Part shown: piece after piece, positions 9,497-20,219 of the stretch
Layout: every line of letters begins with the position of its first letter
Position numbering within the stretch: the first letter of the stretch is position 1
Assembly: GCA_029204045.2 (NCBI GenBank)
Contig: JAQNDB010000110.1
Span: 62,001 to 126,000 of the forward strand
Reading direction: 5' to 3'
Origin: Tillandsia leiboldiana
Taxonomy: Eukaryota; Streptophyta; Magnoliopsida; Poales; Bromeliaceae
DNA length: 64,000 bases
Made by a program: the position numbers and the translations under genes
Notes under the pieces: model-generated
What the model was told of the DNA's origin: nothing
What the model saw: the letters and a program-made list of their open reading frames with translations, nothing else
Database searches by the model: none

Positions 9497-11140
9497 AATT
9501 TCGTGACAAAACCCAAAAATACATAAAAGCGCTCAAGTCACTCATCTTAAACCAAAAAGTCGAAATTCAATGTTATCACCAAAACATTGATTTTCTTTGC
9601 GTGAAAGATCCAATAAATACAAAAATACATTTGAACCAAACAGTCCTAGAACATACTCTATGACTTAGGACTTGGAGTCTTAAAGTGATGTAATTCCTGC
9701 AAAACAAAACTCCAAACAAAATCAAACGTTAGTTGTTAGAAATTAAAATCCTACATTTGATCCGTCTTCCTTTTGGTTCTTTTGTTTTTCGGCTCTTTCA
9801 ATTTTTTCTTTGTCTCCCCCTATCTTGAGCATCTCTAACATGTTTTCCATGTTCTCCATGTTCTTGAGCATCTATGTTCTCCCCCTTTGTGATACGATCA
9901 TCATTTTCCGTTCTCCCCCATTTTTCCATTTTCGTTTGTACTCTCTTGATGATCTCATCTCCGATCATTTCTCTTCTCCCCCTTTTTGTCACAAATTGTC
10001 AAACAGTGAACATACTAGACAAAAGTAAATCACTAACAATATTAGTTCATAGAGAAAGAGAGATAAAAACTCAGTTCTGGTATATAACAAAAATGCAGAT
10101 TCCGTACCTATACCAGAAAGCAAAAATCAAATAATTTCTTGAAACAAATCCAGATTTTAGAATCTTTTCAAATACCGATTTGTATTCCATCAAGAAATCA
10201 ATTTAAGTGCTTTAAACAGTGAATTCACACAGATGTCATTCAATCCAATTAATTTCACAAAATTAAAAAGATTTACTCCAAAATCATGAAAAATAAAGGT
10301 AAAACATTATAAACCGTTTTTCATGTTATATTCATCAAACACAAGTCATCAAAAATAATCTTGAGATCCAAAGTCTATCAAGATGTAACGGATTTACAAA
10401 GATGACATACGGAGATTTCCAAACGACATCAATCTTGAATTCTACCCTTTCAAATTGAGATAATCACTAAAATACCTAAGGGTGGCTCTTTGAGCATCTT
10501 TCAACTATCCCACCTTATACCAACCAGGAGATTGTTCAAAATATAAGAGTTTTGCATATTAATCTCCAAATGCTTCAACTAAATATTTTCTCATAAAATA
10601 CTATCAAGCATCCATAACATGTGGTAGCTTCACACACAAACCGGACGACCGGGGTGGCAGCTCTTTCCTACATGTGGTGGTAGTTTTCACACTCCTTTCG
10701 GATGTAACTCTTTCCACATCTTTTAAAAAATCATTTATTTACCCTTGTAAGAAAACAATCTCTTACGTGAAAGAATTAAATCCCAAATTTCAATCAATCG
10801 GTTGTCTCACGTTTATCACAATGAATTCACACAACCGAGATAGATTAAGCATCTAAAGATCACACATGATTTCTAAAATTTGATGCTTATAATATCAAAA
10901 ACTCCTATAATGAAGTATCTTCAAGATTATGATTAAGGAGTAAAGTTGATAATCCAAATAGAATTAATTTGGAGTGAATAAAAGTGAAGCCCTTTTTTAT
11001 TCAATGCACTTGTTCAGTAAAAACCCTTTTGTTCAAAAACAAAGTATACAAACGAAGAGCATCGAAAAACATGTAATGCAAAGATTAAGAAAAATATGAA
11101 GGGAAAACCAATCAAAGCATTACATACAGTCATAAGCTAT
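9497..11140 (-). other. A1 long non-coding 3' region with conserved block
   Basis: About 1.6 kb between gag and the polypurine tract, without a credible ORF. It contains several extra AGGGGGAGAA-type tracts on the minus strand (about 9812-9985). It also has a conserved block at about 10483-10730 with repeated words such as CTACCACATG and GGAAAGAG. The block recurs in A2 (46023-46270), A4 (39349-40170, split by the TRIM) and C (61118-61345). Confidence 0.7.
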
Positions 11141-13102
11141 TTAGAACTTAAGACAAGGAAAGATATCACCTTTCCGAATCCAAAATCGCTGGATTTTGGG
11201 TTGTCTTGATTCGTTGTGGCCGGGGGTTGTCCGCTTTGACTGTTGGTCCACCTTAGGTCTTTGCCTCGCAGTGATCCACTTGAATGATTGATGTTGTGGC
11301 TCGGACCTTTGGTGGGTTGAGTGAACTCCTTTGACTTGATGTGTCTTTTGATTCCGTTGAGTTCGCTCCGTAGATGAAGTTGCCGAAGGACTCTTCTTTC
11401 TCTTTTTCGGGCAATTCTTCACCAAATGTCCTTCAAGTCCACATAGGTGACAAGTTCTTCCTTTCAATTTAGTTGTGGAACTTGAAGCCTTCACAGTTTG
11501 GTTCTTTTTGAATCCCAAACCAACCTTGCTTGTTTGACCTAATCCGGACATACATTCAAGTTTCTTGGAACCGGTTGAAATCCTTTGTATGTCGGATTTA
11601 AGTTGATGAACTTGCTTGGTCAATGCTTGATTGGTGACATGTATTTCCTCAAACTGCTTTTCAAGAAAATCAATCTTGTTAATATGTGAATTAACGACCG
11701 TTTCCGATTGATTTATCTTTTCTTGGAGGATTTTATTATTATCCAATAAAAGCTCTCGTTCCTCCTCGAGATCATGAAGTTTGATCTTTAAAGCATGATT
11801 CTCGTCTTGATCTTCAAGTCGTTGCTTTCTCAACTTCTTGATATGTTTGGCCATCTTCTTAGATTCCGCAAGAAGTTGTTGATATGCCTCAACGAGTTCT
11901 TCCTCGTCCGACTCCCCCTCACTTGATGACTCTCCGCCGGTTGTTGATGTTTCATACAAAATCAAAGGAGTAGAGTTAGTGACTAATGATGATAAACAAT
12001 TATTAGAAGAGGGAAAATGAGAGGCATGAGAAGCAACGTTTTTTTCCTCTTTACTTGAGGTCGATTCATTAGAAGTAGAATCGTCCCAAGTTTTTGCTTG
12101 CAAAGCCTTCTTTTTATATGATTTCTTAGAAGGACAATCCATTGAAAAATGGCCGTAGCCTTTGCATCGATAGCATTGGATTTCCCCTTCGAAATCATCT
12201 TTTTCTTTTTCTTTAGAAGGTTTTGCAAAGCTTTTGAGTTTAGAGGATTTAGAACCCGATGATCCTTTAGAAGATTTCGTGGATGAAGATCCATCGGTTC
12301 GATTCTTCCAAAACTTCCGACGAAATTTCTTTACGATCCGCGCCAATTGTTCTTCAAAATCGGCAAAAGAGATTTCATCGTCGGAACTTGATTCGCTATA
12401 TTCTTCCTTTGTTGATTTGAATGCAATACCTGTAAGCTTAGAAGAAGACTTGGAAGAAACTTGATTAGTAGGAAAAGTCATTTCATAAGTTTGCAAAGCA
12501 CCTACTAATTCCTCTATACTCATCTCATCCGGATGACTAACGGTTTCAATGGCGGTAACCTTTGCCCTAAACCGTTCCGGAAGAGTCCGAAGTATCTTTC
12601 TTACAATTTTCGACTCCGGGATCTTTTCTCCTAAATTAGCACATGTATTTATTACATCTTGAAGTCTAGTGTAATAATCTGTAAACAATTCATGCTCTTC
12701 CATATGAATAGAGTCAAATTGACTTGTAAGCATCTGGAGCTTTTGAATTTTTACAAGATTAGTACCCTCATGTGTAATTTTGAGAATATCCCAAATTTCC
12801 TTTGCGGTTTCACACGCGGAAATTCGTGTGAACTCAGTCGAGGAAAGAGAGTTAAAAAGAGCGTTCATACCTTTCCCATTGTAAGAAGATCTTTCAAATT
12901 CCTCTTTGGACCATCTAGAGCGAGGTTTTGGGGTAGTAGAATTTCCTACTTCCTCAACAGGATGCACCCAACCGTATTCCACGGATTGCCATACCCGCTC
13001 ATCAATTGCGATGAGAAAAGCCCTCATCCGCACTTTCCAATAAGCATAATTAGTCCCATCAAAAAGAGGAGGTCTATAAATATTACCACTTTCACCCAAC
13101 AT
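11141..13102 (-). CDS. gag: A1 Gag (Copia, SIRE-like), intact
   Basis: 653 residues from the ATG at 13102; the frame stays open upstream through PBS and LTR, but that ATG starts the conserved MLGESG. N-terminal part (about 1-240) is the Copia gag core, with RPPLFDGTNYAYWKVRMR near the start. Then comes a Ser/Lys-rich linker and a CCHC knuckle (CYRCKGYGHFSMDC). A long coiled coil follows (KKLRKQRLEDQDENHALK onward, over 100 residues), then a second CCHC knuckle (CHLCGLEGHLVKNC) and a basic tail. No protease motif follows. Likely role: nucleocapsid assembly and RNA packaging, with replication enzymes supplied by another element such as C. No stop or frameshift seen. Confidence 0.92.
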   Translation of the reverse strand: MLGESGNIYRPPLFDGTNYAYWKVRMRAFLIAIDERVWQSVEYGWVHPVEEVGNSTTPKPRSRWSKEEFERSSYNGKGMNALFNSLSSTEFTRISACETAKEIWDILKITHEGTNLVKIQKLQMLTSQFDSIHMEEHELFTDYYTRLQDVINTCANLGEKIPESKIVRKILRTLPERFRAKVTAIETVSHPDEMSIEELVGALQTYEMTFPTNQVSSKSSSKLTGIAFKSTKEEYSESSSDDEISFADFEEQLARIVKKFRRKFWKNRTDGSSSTKSSKGSSGSKSSKLKSFAKPSKEKEKDDFEGEIQCYRCKGYGHFSMDCPSKKSYKKKALQAKTWDDSTSNESTSSKEEKNVASHASHFPSSNNCLSSLVTNSTPLILYETSTTGGESSSEGESDEEELVEAYQQLLAESKKMAKHIKKLRKQRLEDQDENHALKIKLHDLEEERELLLDNNKILQEKINQSETVVNSHINKIDFLEKQFEEIHVTNQALTKQVHQLKSDIQRISTGSKKLECMSGLGQTSKVGLGFKKNQTVKASSSTTKLKGRTCHLCGLEGHLVKNCPKKRKKSPSATSSTERTQRNQKTHQVKGVHSTHQRSEPQHQSFKWITARQRPKVDQQSKRTTPGHNESRQPKIQRFWIRKGDIFPCLKF

Positions 13103-13123
13103 GATAGATAAACCTAAAACCCT

Positions 13124-13134
13124 CTCTGATACCA
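13124..13134 (-). other. Primer-binding site of A1
   Basis: TGGTATCAGAG on the minus strand, two bases inside the 5' LTR end at 13137. Same tRNA-Met type as all other elements here. Confidence 0.85.
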
Positions 13135-13136
13135 AT

Positions 13137-14513
13137 TGTAGAGTTATTATGGATCCACAAGGATCTAAATAGGTACTATCAAACAACTAGAGGGGGGGGT
13201 GAATAGGTGTAATACTTAAAAACTCAATCTCAGTGCAAAATAAAAACCAATGCGGAAAATAAAAACAGCACACCGAGATTTACGTGGAAACTCCAATCCA
13301 GGAGAAAAACCACGGGACCAACACGCAATAACAATCCACTAAGAATAGAAGAATAACAAGGTGATTACCGACTCCACGGACTCAAACCCCTCCTTCAGCT
13401 TCTTCGGACCTTGCGCTGACCGGTTGGATATCCACGCAATAACAATCCCTAAGAAAAGAAGAATAACAAGGTGATTACCGTCTCCACGGATTTAACCCCT
13501 CCTTCAATTTCTTGGACCTCGCGCTCCACCGTTTTGCCCGTCCACTGCTCACGTTCGAATCCACGAACGCACGCTTCGAATCCACGAAACGCCTTTAGCA
13601 CACCGAATCCACGATGCCACGTTGAATCCACGACGCAAACTCAGTCGATAAGAATATTGACTTCGATGGTGATCCTTTGCTTAGATTCTCATTGAGGAAC
13701 CGTAGAAGAAATCTCTAAGCAAAGATTAGATCAATTCGACAAAAGATATGTTCTTGAAAGAACCATCGAATTGACGTAAAAGAGGCTATGAAGAAGATCG
13801 ATAAAAACCTAGCCTCTAGGGTTGCTCTCAAGTGTTTTATAAATTAATCGGCCGTAGCTCCCCCGTTTTTGAGAAACCCTAAGTGTCTATTTATAGTTTA
13901 GAAACCTTTGGAAAGAGATAAGAATCAAAAACTTACCTTATCTGGAAATTTTCAGGACGGCGATCCGGATCGGATTTACTGCGATCCGGATCGTCGTAAC
14001 GAGATTGACGATTCCAGAAAACCAAGGGTTCGGGATCCGGATTGCAAGGTCCGATCCGGATCGTTCATGCAATTCAGCAAAGTCCCATGTTCGGGATCCG
14101 GATCGGAATGGCCTAGGATCCGGATTGAAAATGCCAATGAACAATCACCCTTCGGGATCCGGATTGGATTGTCTGATCCGGATCCTGAACATGTCCCATG
14201 TCCAGTTTTTGATTTTTATGCAATTAAAAATTCATCCAAGTGTTTCTACACTATAAGAAAGTATACGGATCACCAAAATTATTTAGTTAAACATACCTGA
14301 TCCTCTTGAATACTTTCTTCTTGAGATTGATGTAACTGATCCACAATTCTTCAACTTCAATCTTCAAGACTCAAGACACTGAGTGTCAACTTGAGCTCTT
14401 GTTGAATCTTCTCTAAGTCTTTGAAAGCTGATTGACAATTTGATCCCTTTAAGACTCCGACTCAACTCACTGACTTGACTCACGAAATATGCCAATACCA
14501 AAATGCCGTAACA
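13137..14513 (-). repeat. A1 5' LTR
   Basis: 1377 bp, almost identical to the 3' LTR. Palindrome cluster 13962-14184. The hairpin array is the same as in 8521-8603, with one change in the outermost CGTCG hairpin. The LTR ends at 14513, followed by target copy ACGCG and then E's integrase in frame. Confidence 0.92.
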
Positions 14514-14518
14514 ACGCG

Positions 14519-14980
14519 GACCATTGACGACGAGATTTGGAATTCATGGTGGGTGAGCACACGTTGCTCCGAGTTTCGCCTTCAAAGGGGACCCGATGTT
14601 TCGGACTGAGGGGAAAGTTAAGTCCGAGGTACGTGGGACCGTTCGAGATCCTAGAACGTGTGGGCCCGGTGGCGTACCGGTTGGCCCTACCGCCGAACCT
14701 CAATCGAGTCCACAACGTATTTCACCTTTCAATGCTCCGGAAGTACCTCCCCAACCCCTCCCACGCCCTAGATGTATCCACGATCGAGTTACGAGAGGAC
14801 TTAAGTGTCGAGGAGATGCCGGTGCGGATTTTGGCACGAGAAGATAAGAAATTGCGCAATCGGACCATCCCCTATGTAAAGGCCCAATGGAGCAACCACG
14901 AGGAATGCGAAGCGACGTGGGAACTGGAATCGAAAATGAAGGAATGTTTTCCCGAGTTGTTTAGCGAGAGTTGTAATTAA
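14519..14980 (+). pseudogene. gag-pol: E gag-pol, second part (integrase C-terminus and chromodomain)
   Basis: Continues the frame broken at 8103 after removal of A1 and one ACGCG copy. 154 codons, ending TAA at 14978, with one in-frame TGA at 14525 where an Arg-rich segment is expected. VGPVAYRLALPP and VFHLSMLRKY are the usual integrase C-terminal region of plant chromoviruses. The segment IPYVKAQWSNH to ATWELE and FPELF is the chromodomain-like tail, thought to guide insertion to heterochromatin. The clean join proves A1 inserted into an already formed E. Confidence 0.92.
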
Positions 14981-14998
14981 GTTTCGAGGACGAAACTT
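14979..14998 (+). other. Polypurine-tract hairpin of E
   Basis: AAGTTTCG and CGAAACTT, a perfect 8-bp inverted repeat around AGGA, overlapping the gag-pol stop. The same structure is in D (21673-21692 and 27488-27507, minus) and B (51282-51301, minus), always just inside the 3' LTR. Confidence 0.7.
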
Positions 14999-15016
14999 CT
15001 TATAAAGTGTGAGTGG

Positions 15017-17588
15017 TGTAATGACACGACTTTTTAGTAATATTTTACCCTCCTTCTAATAAAGTACCCCTTTGAGTGAATCAAAATTATCGAGTTTCCG
15101 TAAGTCGGTTGGTGTGTTGGATGAGTATTTTTCTGTGAAAGGGCACGAAAAATGATGACCGACGGTGCAATCGGATCTGAAATTCGATGTAGGAATCTCC
15201 CGGAACAGGGTTTTTAGAGTTGCGGCGATTTAACGTGCATCGGAATCTGTGTAAAATATCCGGCACGTTTTCCGAGGAAAAGGTGGGTTTATCTCGTGCG
15301 ATTAATTAGTTAGAGAATTAGTTATTCGGTTACGGGTATTACAAGGTGGATTATCCCGTAGGATTAATTAATTAAAGAATTAATTAATTGGTGACAGAAA
15401 TTAAAAGGCGGGATTTATTTGTACGTACGAAAAGGGAAATCTCACTTTTCGCAAAAGTAGAAACCATAGCCGGAGAGAACGAGGGAGAAAAAGAGAAGGA
15501 AAAGATGGAACCCTAACCGGAAGAGGAGAAAGAAGGAAAGAGGAAGGAGACGGAGGAATCCGATCACCCCGAACAACGTACCGGAATTAGAAGAGTGTTC
15601 GGTCGGCTTCCCCGTCGGAACTTTCGGTAAGTAGATTTCGTTTTGTTGCGTTATTGGGGTTTTTCGGTGTCTTCTTCGTGTCTTCATCGCTGTCGCCGTC
15701 CCCAACGTCATTGCCGACCCCGCCGCCGCCACCACCGCGCGACCTAGGGCGCGGAGTGGGCGGGCGGACGACGCGCGGACATGCGGACGACGCGCGGTGC
15801 CGCTAGGGCACCGCGCGGGCACCGCGCGGGCACCGCCCCGGGCGCGCAACCGCGCGGCCTTGCGCCGCGCGTGGCGCCCGCGGGCGGGCGGCGCCGCGGG
15901 GGTGCCGCGCGGGCGCCGCCCCGGGCGCGCAACCGCACGGCCTTGCGCCGCACGGGGTGCCCGTGGGCGGGCTGCGCCGCGCGGGTGCCGCGCGGGCGCG
16001 CAACCGCGCGGCCTTGCGCGGCGCGGGGCGCCCGCGGGCGGGCGCATACCGCGCGAGCGCCGCCCCGGCCTTGCGCCGCGCGGGGCTCCCGCGGGGTAGG
16101 CGGGCACCGCGCGGGCGCCACCCGCGGATGCACACCGCGCGGTTTCATGCCGCTCGGGGCATTCGCGGGCGGCAGCGTCCGCGCGGGGACCCGTCAGATG
16201 TCGTAATTGTGCAGTTTTTGGATTTTTCATCATGGGGGATAGTTTTGGATTTCCGTTCCCATAGTGTTAGTGCGTCATATTATTGATCGTTTTTCTTTGG
16301 GGGACTTCCTTTGGTCCGAGTGCGCAGCGGGAGTGTGCGAAAGAACCAGTTGTCCAGTTTTCCCCGCAACCAGGTGGGTACCCTTGCAATTAGTGCAACG
16401 AGTGCATTAAGTGCACCATATCATCGTAAAAGACTTAATAATCTGTCTAATAAAGTAGATGAACTGTTAAAACTTTCACATGAATATATATTGATCTTTC
16501 ATTATTAAATTGTGGCGACTGAGGGTCGCGGTGCTTGATACACGCTGACTTCGGCGAACCATGTTTTTGGATGCTGCACGTACACTGGCGGATTGGCCTC
16601 CGCATAGGTGTACTTTTCCGGAGAAGTGGTCTGAATGACTCGTGTACCCCACGTTTGTTGGGTAGGGACCTCTTCACGATAGCTAAACATGTCGCTCACG
16701 CATCGTGAAGGGGTAAAGGGCATTATAAATGTCACGTGGGGAGATCGTCGACTCCCTGACGTGAACTGTGTGATTTTACCCGTGGGGAGATCGTCTACTC
16801 CCCGACGGGCGCTATGTGACTAAATCAAGTAATGTGGACTCATGAGATGGGAAAGCGAAAGGTTCTGGTGTAATCGGTTTGTTTTAAATTTATTGTCAAA
16901 TGCTAATCATCTACTTTATTTGTCACTGACTTTACCCACTCCGTGACAGGTCTGATTAGGTGTATTAGCCGGGATGGCGGTGAGACTGCGTCGAGAGGAC
17001 CTTAGCCGTAGGAGGCTAGCTACGTTATCCATCTTGGGTTTACCTCATTTCTCTTTTAGCTTAACTCTTAGTTTAATTTGCTTGAATGTGAATCATGTGG
17101 GTTGTTGGATAGCCAATTAGTTAGCACTGTGGATTTGATTTACTTTTCTGCGGCATGGTTTATAACTAATAAAATGATTTCGAAAATGCTTTCCAAACTA
17201 AGTGTCGTGTGGGCACAATCTTGGTAAACCCCTGGATTTATCCTTTCAAAAAGGTATGGCCGCTTTGGTGTGAATGTGTAAATGCTTTCTAAAACTGGGT
17301 GTCGTGTGGACACCGTTTGCAAAACCCGTAGTTTGACTCTGGATATGATTGAATGAAATTACCTTCCCTTCCTTGTTCACCGTGATTGTGTGGTTAAAGA
17401 ATGTTGTTGATGTTGTGTTGTAAATGTGACGTCGTGCATATACAAAGGAGACTCTGTCCGATTGAAGAGTGAATTTGTATATGTGGTGGGTCTGACACGC
17501 ACTGGGGGAGGTCGATACTTATTCATAAAGAAAAAAATATATACGCTTTTTCCGCTTATCTTTACCTAAAAACCCCCGGGGCGTGACA
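15017..17588 (+). repeat. E 3' LTR
   Basis: 2572 bp, same plan as the 5' LTR. It keeps the roughly 100 bp missing from the 5' copy and has a larger GC array (about 15725-16200). The 5' splice-like site is at 15627. The CTTCCTTAG acceptor-like site of the 5' LTR reads CTTCCTTTG here, so one copy has gained or lost the AG. Conserved hairpin 16580-16613; terminal hairpin ACTCT/AGAGT 17451-17470. Confidence 0.92.
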
Positions 17589-17593
17589 GACGT

Positions 17594-17880
17594 GCAGTCG
17601 GTGAGCGCAAGATCCGAAGAAGTTGAAGGAGGGGTTGGAGTTCGTGGAGTCGGTAATCACCTTGTTATTCTTCTATTCTTAGTGGATTGTTATTGCGTGT
17701 TGGTCCCGTGGTTTTTACTCCTGTGATGGAGTTTTCCACGTAAATCTCGGTGTACTGTTTTTATTTTCCGCATTGGTTTTAATTTGCACTGAGATTGGTA
17801 TTTTGAATATTACACCTATTCACCCCCTCTAGGTGTTTGAAAGAACCTATTTAGATCTTTGGAGATCCATAAAACCAACA
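17594..17880 (+). repeat. A3 5' LTR, second part
   Basis: Continues from 1132 after E and one GACGT copy. It matches the final section of the A1 and A2 LTRs and ends in CCAACA, followed directly by the PBS. The end differs from that of A1 and A2 (CTCTACA) but agrees with A4's LTR end, which reads the same on the minus strand at 37212. Confidence 0.88.
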
Positions 17881-17882
17881 AT

Positions 17883-17893
17883 TGGTATCAGAG
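17883..17893 (+). other. Primer-binding site of A3
   Basis: TGGTATCAGAG two bases after the LTR end. Confidence 0.85.
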
Positions 17894-17914
17894 CGGGTTT
17901 TAGGTTTTTCTATC

Positions 17915-18541
17915 ATGTTGGATGAAGGTGGTAATATTAATAGACCTCCTCTTTTCGATGGAACCAATTATGCCTATTGGAAAGTCCGGATGAGAGCTTT
18001 TCTCATCGCAATTGATGAGCGGGTATGGCAAACTGTGGAATTCGGTTGGGTGCATCCAATTGAGGAAGTATGAGATTCTACTACCCCAAAACCTCACTCT
18101 AGATGGTCCAGAGAGGAGATCGAAAAATCTTCTTACAACGGGAAAGGTATGAACGCTTTATTTAATTCTCTTTCCTCGATTGAGTTTACACGTATTTCTG
18201 CGTGTAAAACTATAAAGGAAATTTGGGATATTCTTAAAATTACACATGAGGGTACTAATCTAGTAAAAATTCAAAAGCTCCAGATGCATACAAGTCAATT
18301 TGACTCTATTCATATGGATGAGCATGAATTGTTTACTGATTATTACACTAGACTTCAAGATATAATCAATTCATGTGCTAATTTAGGAGAAAAGATCCCG
18401 GAATCAAAAATTGTAAGAAAGATTCTTCGGACTCTTCCGGAACGTTTTAGGGCAAAGGTTGCCGCCATTGAAACCGTCAATCATCCGGATGACATGAGAG
18501 TAGAGGAATTAGTAGGTGCTTTACAAACATATGAAATGACT
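17915..18541 (+). pseudogene. gag: A3 gag, N-terminal part, broken
   Basis: Starts MLDEGGNINRPPLFDGTNY and follows the A1 Gag core closely. An in-frame TGA at 18071 replaces a Gly codon (A1 has VGNSTTPK here). The frame continues to ALQTYEMT, where element D was inserted (target TGACT at 18537-18541). The next part of gag is found after D at 33571 and again at 34951. Confidence 0.9.
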
Positions 18542-19414
18542 TGTCACGCCCCGGGGGTTCGAATCGCGCGGAAGAGGAGCCACCGATGCCCCTGATTCAG
18601 CCATATATTTTTTTTGTAAAACAATACTCCCCGGCGCGTGTCCAGACCCGTCGCATACACAAATTCACTCTGCAAACGCGCAGAGTCTCCTTTGTACATG
18701 CACGGCGTCTCAACTACAAAGTGTCTCACAAGGCGTAATACATACGAACTCTAACCACATCAGTTGGGGTCTCGTACACATACAACCAAACAATTCACAT
18801 GACATTCTAGCATTCACTTAGAGCATAGAGGCCGGTGTTTTGAAAGGATAAATAATCACAAGGTTTTGAAAGCGGCATCCACACGATGCCCTCGTTTGTG
18901 AAAACAGTTCGCAAACACATAAATCCCACAAGGTTTATAAAGCTCGGTGCCCACACGACACCCACGTTTTAAAAGTAGTTTTCGCAAACGGTTTTCTTTG
19001 TTTTTCATCGTTCAAAACGGCCAAGTAAGAGAGAACGTAGTATTCATTCAATTATTCAAAAAGGAAAAAGGGCAACATCCACTTCGACCCCACGGGGGTA
19101 TCGCAAACCACAACTAACTACATGAGTAATAAAAGATAAAGGGAAAGAAGGGTCACTGTGTCTGAAGTTCGATCAAAGTCAGAACAGCACTCTTGCGGCC
19201 TCTCCGGTGCCCTAGCGCTCGACCCCGGACGGACTGGGTGAACCTGTCACGGAGTGGGGAGTCAGTGACCAGAAACAGTATTAAAATCAATACGGGCTAA
19301 AGAAAGGCAAACCACGATAAAAACCAGAGCAATCAACAATGTAGCACCCAGTGCAAACAATATAATGCAGAACCTCTTGCAAACAATACAATGCAGAACC
19401 TTGTGCAAGCATAA

Positions 19415-19902
19415 CCGGGCACCTCCCCCGGCAACCACAAACACCGGAGCAACCATCCCTCCCATGCATCATCCACCATAACCACACCCTGTATCAAAAC
19501 AACATCGGGCACCTTCCCCGATGCCCACCGCCGAGCACCTGCCTCGGCCGCCGAGCACCTGCCTCGACATCACCGCTCACACCCCCCACCCATGGGGGCC
19601 CCCATTCCTAACGCCACCGCCGCGTGGGGTACACGGGTCAACGTACCACTTTTCCGGAAAAGCACACCCTTTGCGGTGGCCAAACCGCGGGTGTGCGTGT
19701 AGTAAATCTCGAGCCTCATCCGAGCACCAACCTCGGTAAACCAGACCGAGCACCTGCCTCGGCAACCAAATATCCACACAATAGCTTTAACAGGGTTAGC
19801 AAATGTAAACATGCAATTACTAAGATCTTTGTGCGTGTAGAAAATCTCGAGCCTCATCCGAGCACCAACCTCGGCGAACCAGACCGAGCACCTGCCTCGG
19901 CA
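19415..19902 (-). other. CACC-loop tandem hairpins in D LTR
   Basis: At least six stem-loops with a 7-base plus-strand loop of the form CACCNNC. Stems: CCGGG/CCCGG (19415-19431), CATCGGG/CCCGATG (19503-19523), GCCGAG/CTCGGC (19530-19548) and CCGAG/CTCGG (19720-19736, 19746-19762, 19858-19874, 19886-19902). Loop conserved, stems changed in pairs. The copy at 19551 has lost its outer pair. The other D LTRs carry the same set. Confidence 0.68.
19662..19696 (-). other. Conserved leader hairpin of D
   Basis: GCACACCC/GGGTGTGC enclosing GCGGT/ACCGC with GGCC at the tip, next to the palindrome TTTTCCGGAAAA. The D copies at 25852-25886 and 31667-31701 are identical. Homologous to E 2504-2537 and B 49257-49291 with compensating pair changes. 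Confidence 0.75.
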
Positions 19903-20219
19903 ACCAAATACCCACTCAATAGCTTTAACAGGGTTAGCGCATAAACAGAAGGAGACTGACAATTCCACCTTGCCCCAACATGCTATTTCTAACTGTTAAA
20001 CCCCATTCCCGAAATCCCCGGGAACGTACCCACCTTGTGTGCGTCGTCCTGCGTTCGTCCAGTCCGCGTCCGTGCACCAGTCGCCAACAGCGTCCCGCAC
20101 TCCTGAAGGAACAAGGGCAAGTCAAAGCTTAAAAGTCCGAAGCTTACAACGACCCCCAACAGCGTGCAGCGGAGTTCTTCGCACAGCACCGGCCCGTGCG
20201 ACGAACACTCTGCCTGGGC

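Larger units (their letters stand above)
8104..14513 (-). mobile_element. A1: complete gag-only Copia-like element (TR-GAG type)
   Basis: 6410 bp with 5-bp target duplication ACGCG (8099-8103 and 14514-14518). LTRs are 8104-9481 and 13137-14513. By eye they differ at six substitutions and one G-run length, so the insertion is recent compared with its host E. It has a tRNA-Met PBS, a polypurine tract and one long ORF, gag, with no protease, integrase, RT or RNase H. This matches non-autonomous terminal-repeat retrotransposons with a GAG domain. It sits inside E's integrase gene. Confidence 0.93.
1133..17588 (+). mobile_element. E: Tekay/Del-type Ty3-Gypsy chromovirus, interrupted
   Basis: Two LTRs (1133-3512 and 15017-17588) start TGTAATGAC and end in CACA or GACA. 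They are flanked by the 5-bp target duplication GACGT (1128-1132 and 17589-17593). Between them lie a tRNA-Met-type PBS, one gag-pol reading frame with five in-frame stops, and a polypurine hairpin. Domain order gag, protease, RT, RNase H, integrase and a C-terminal chromodomain-like segment identifies a plant chromovirus. E sits in A3's LTR and is split by A1; without A1 it is about 10.0 kb. It is dead as read because of the stops and altered zinc-binding residues. Confidence 0.93.
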
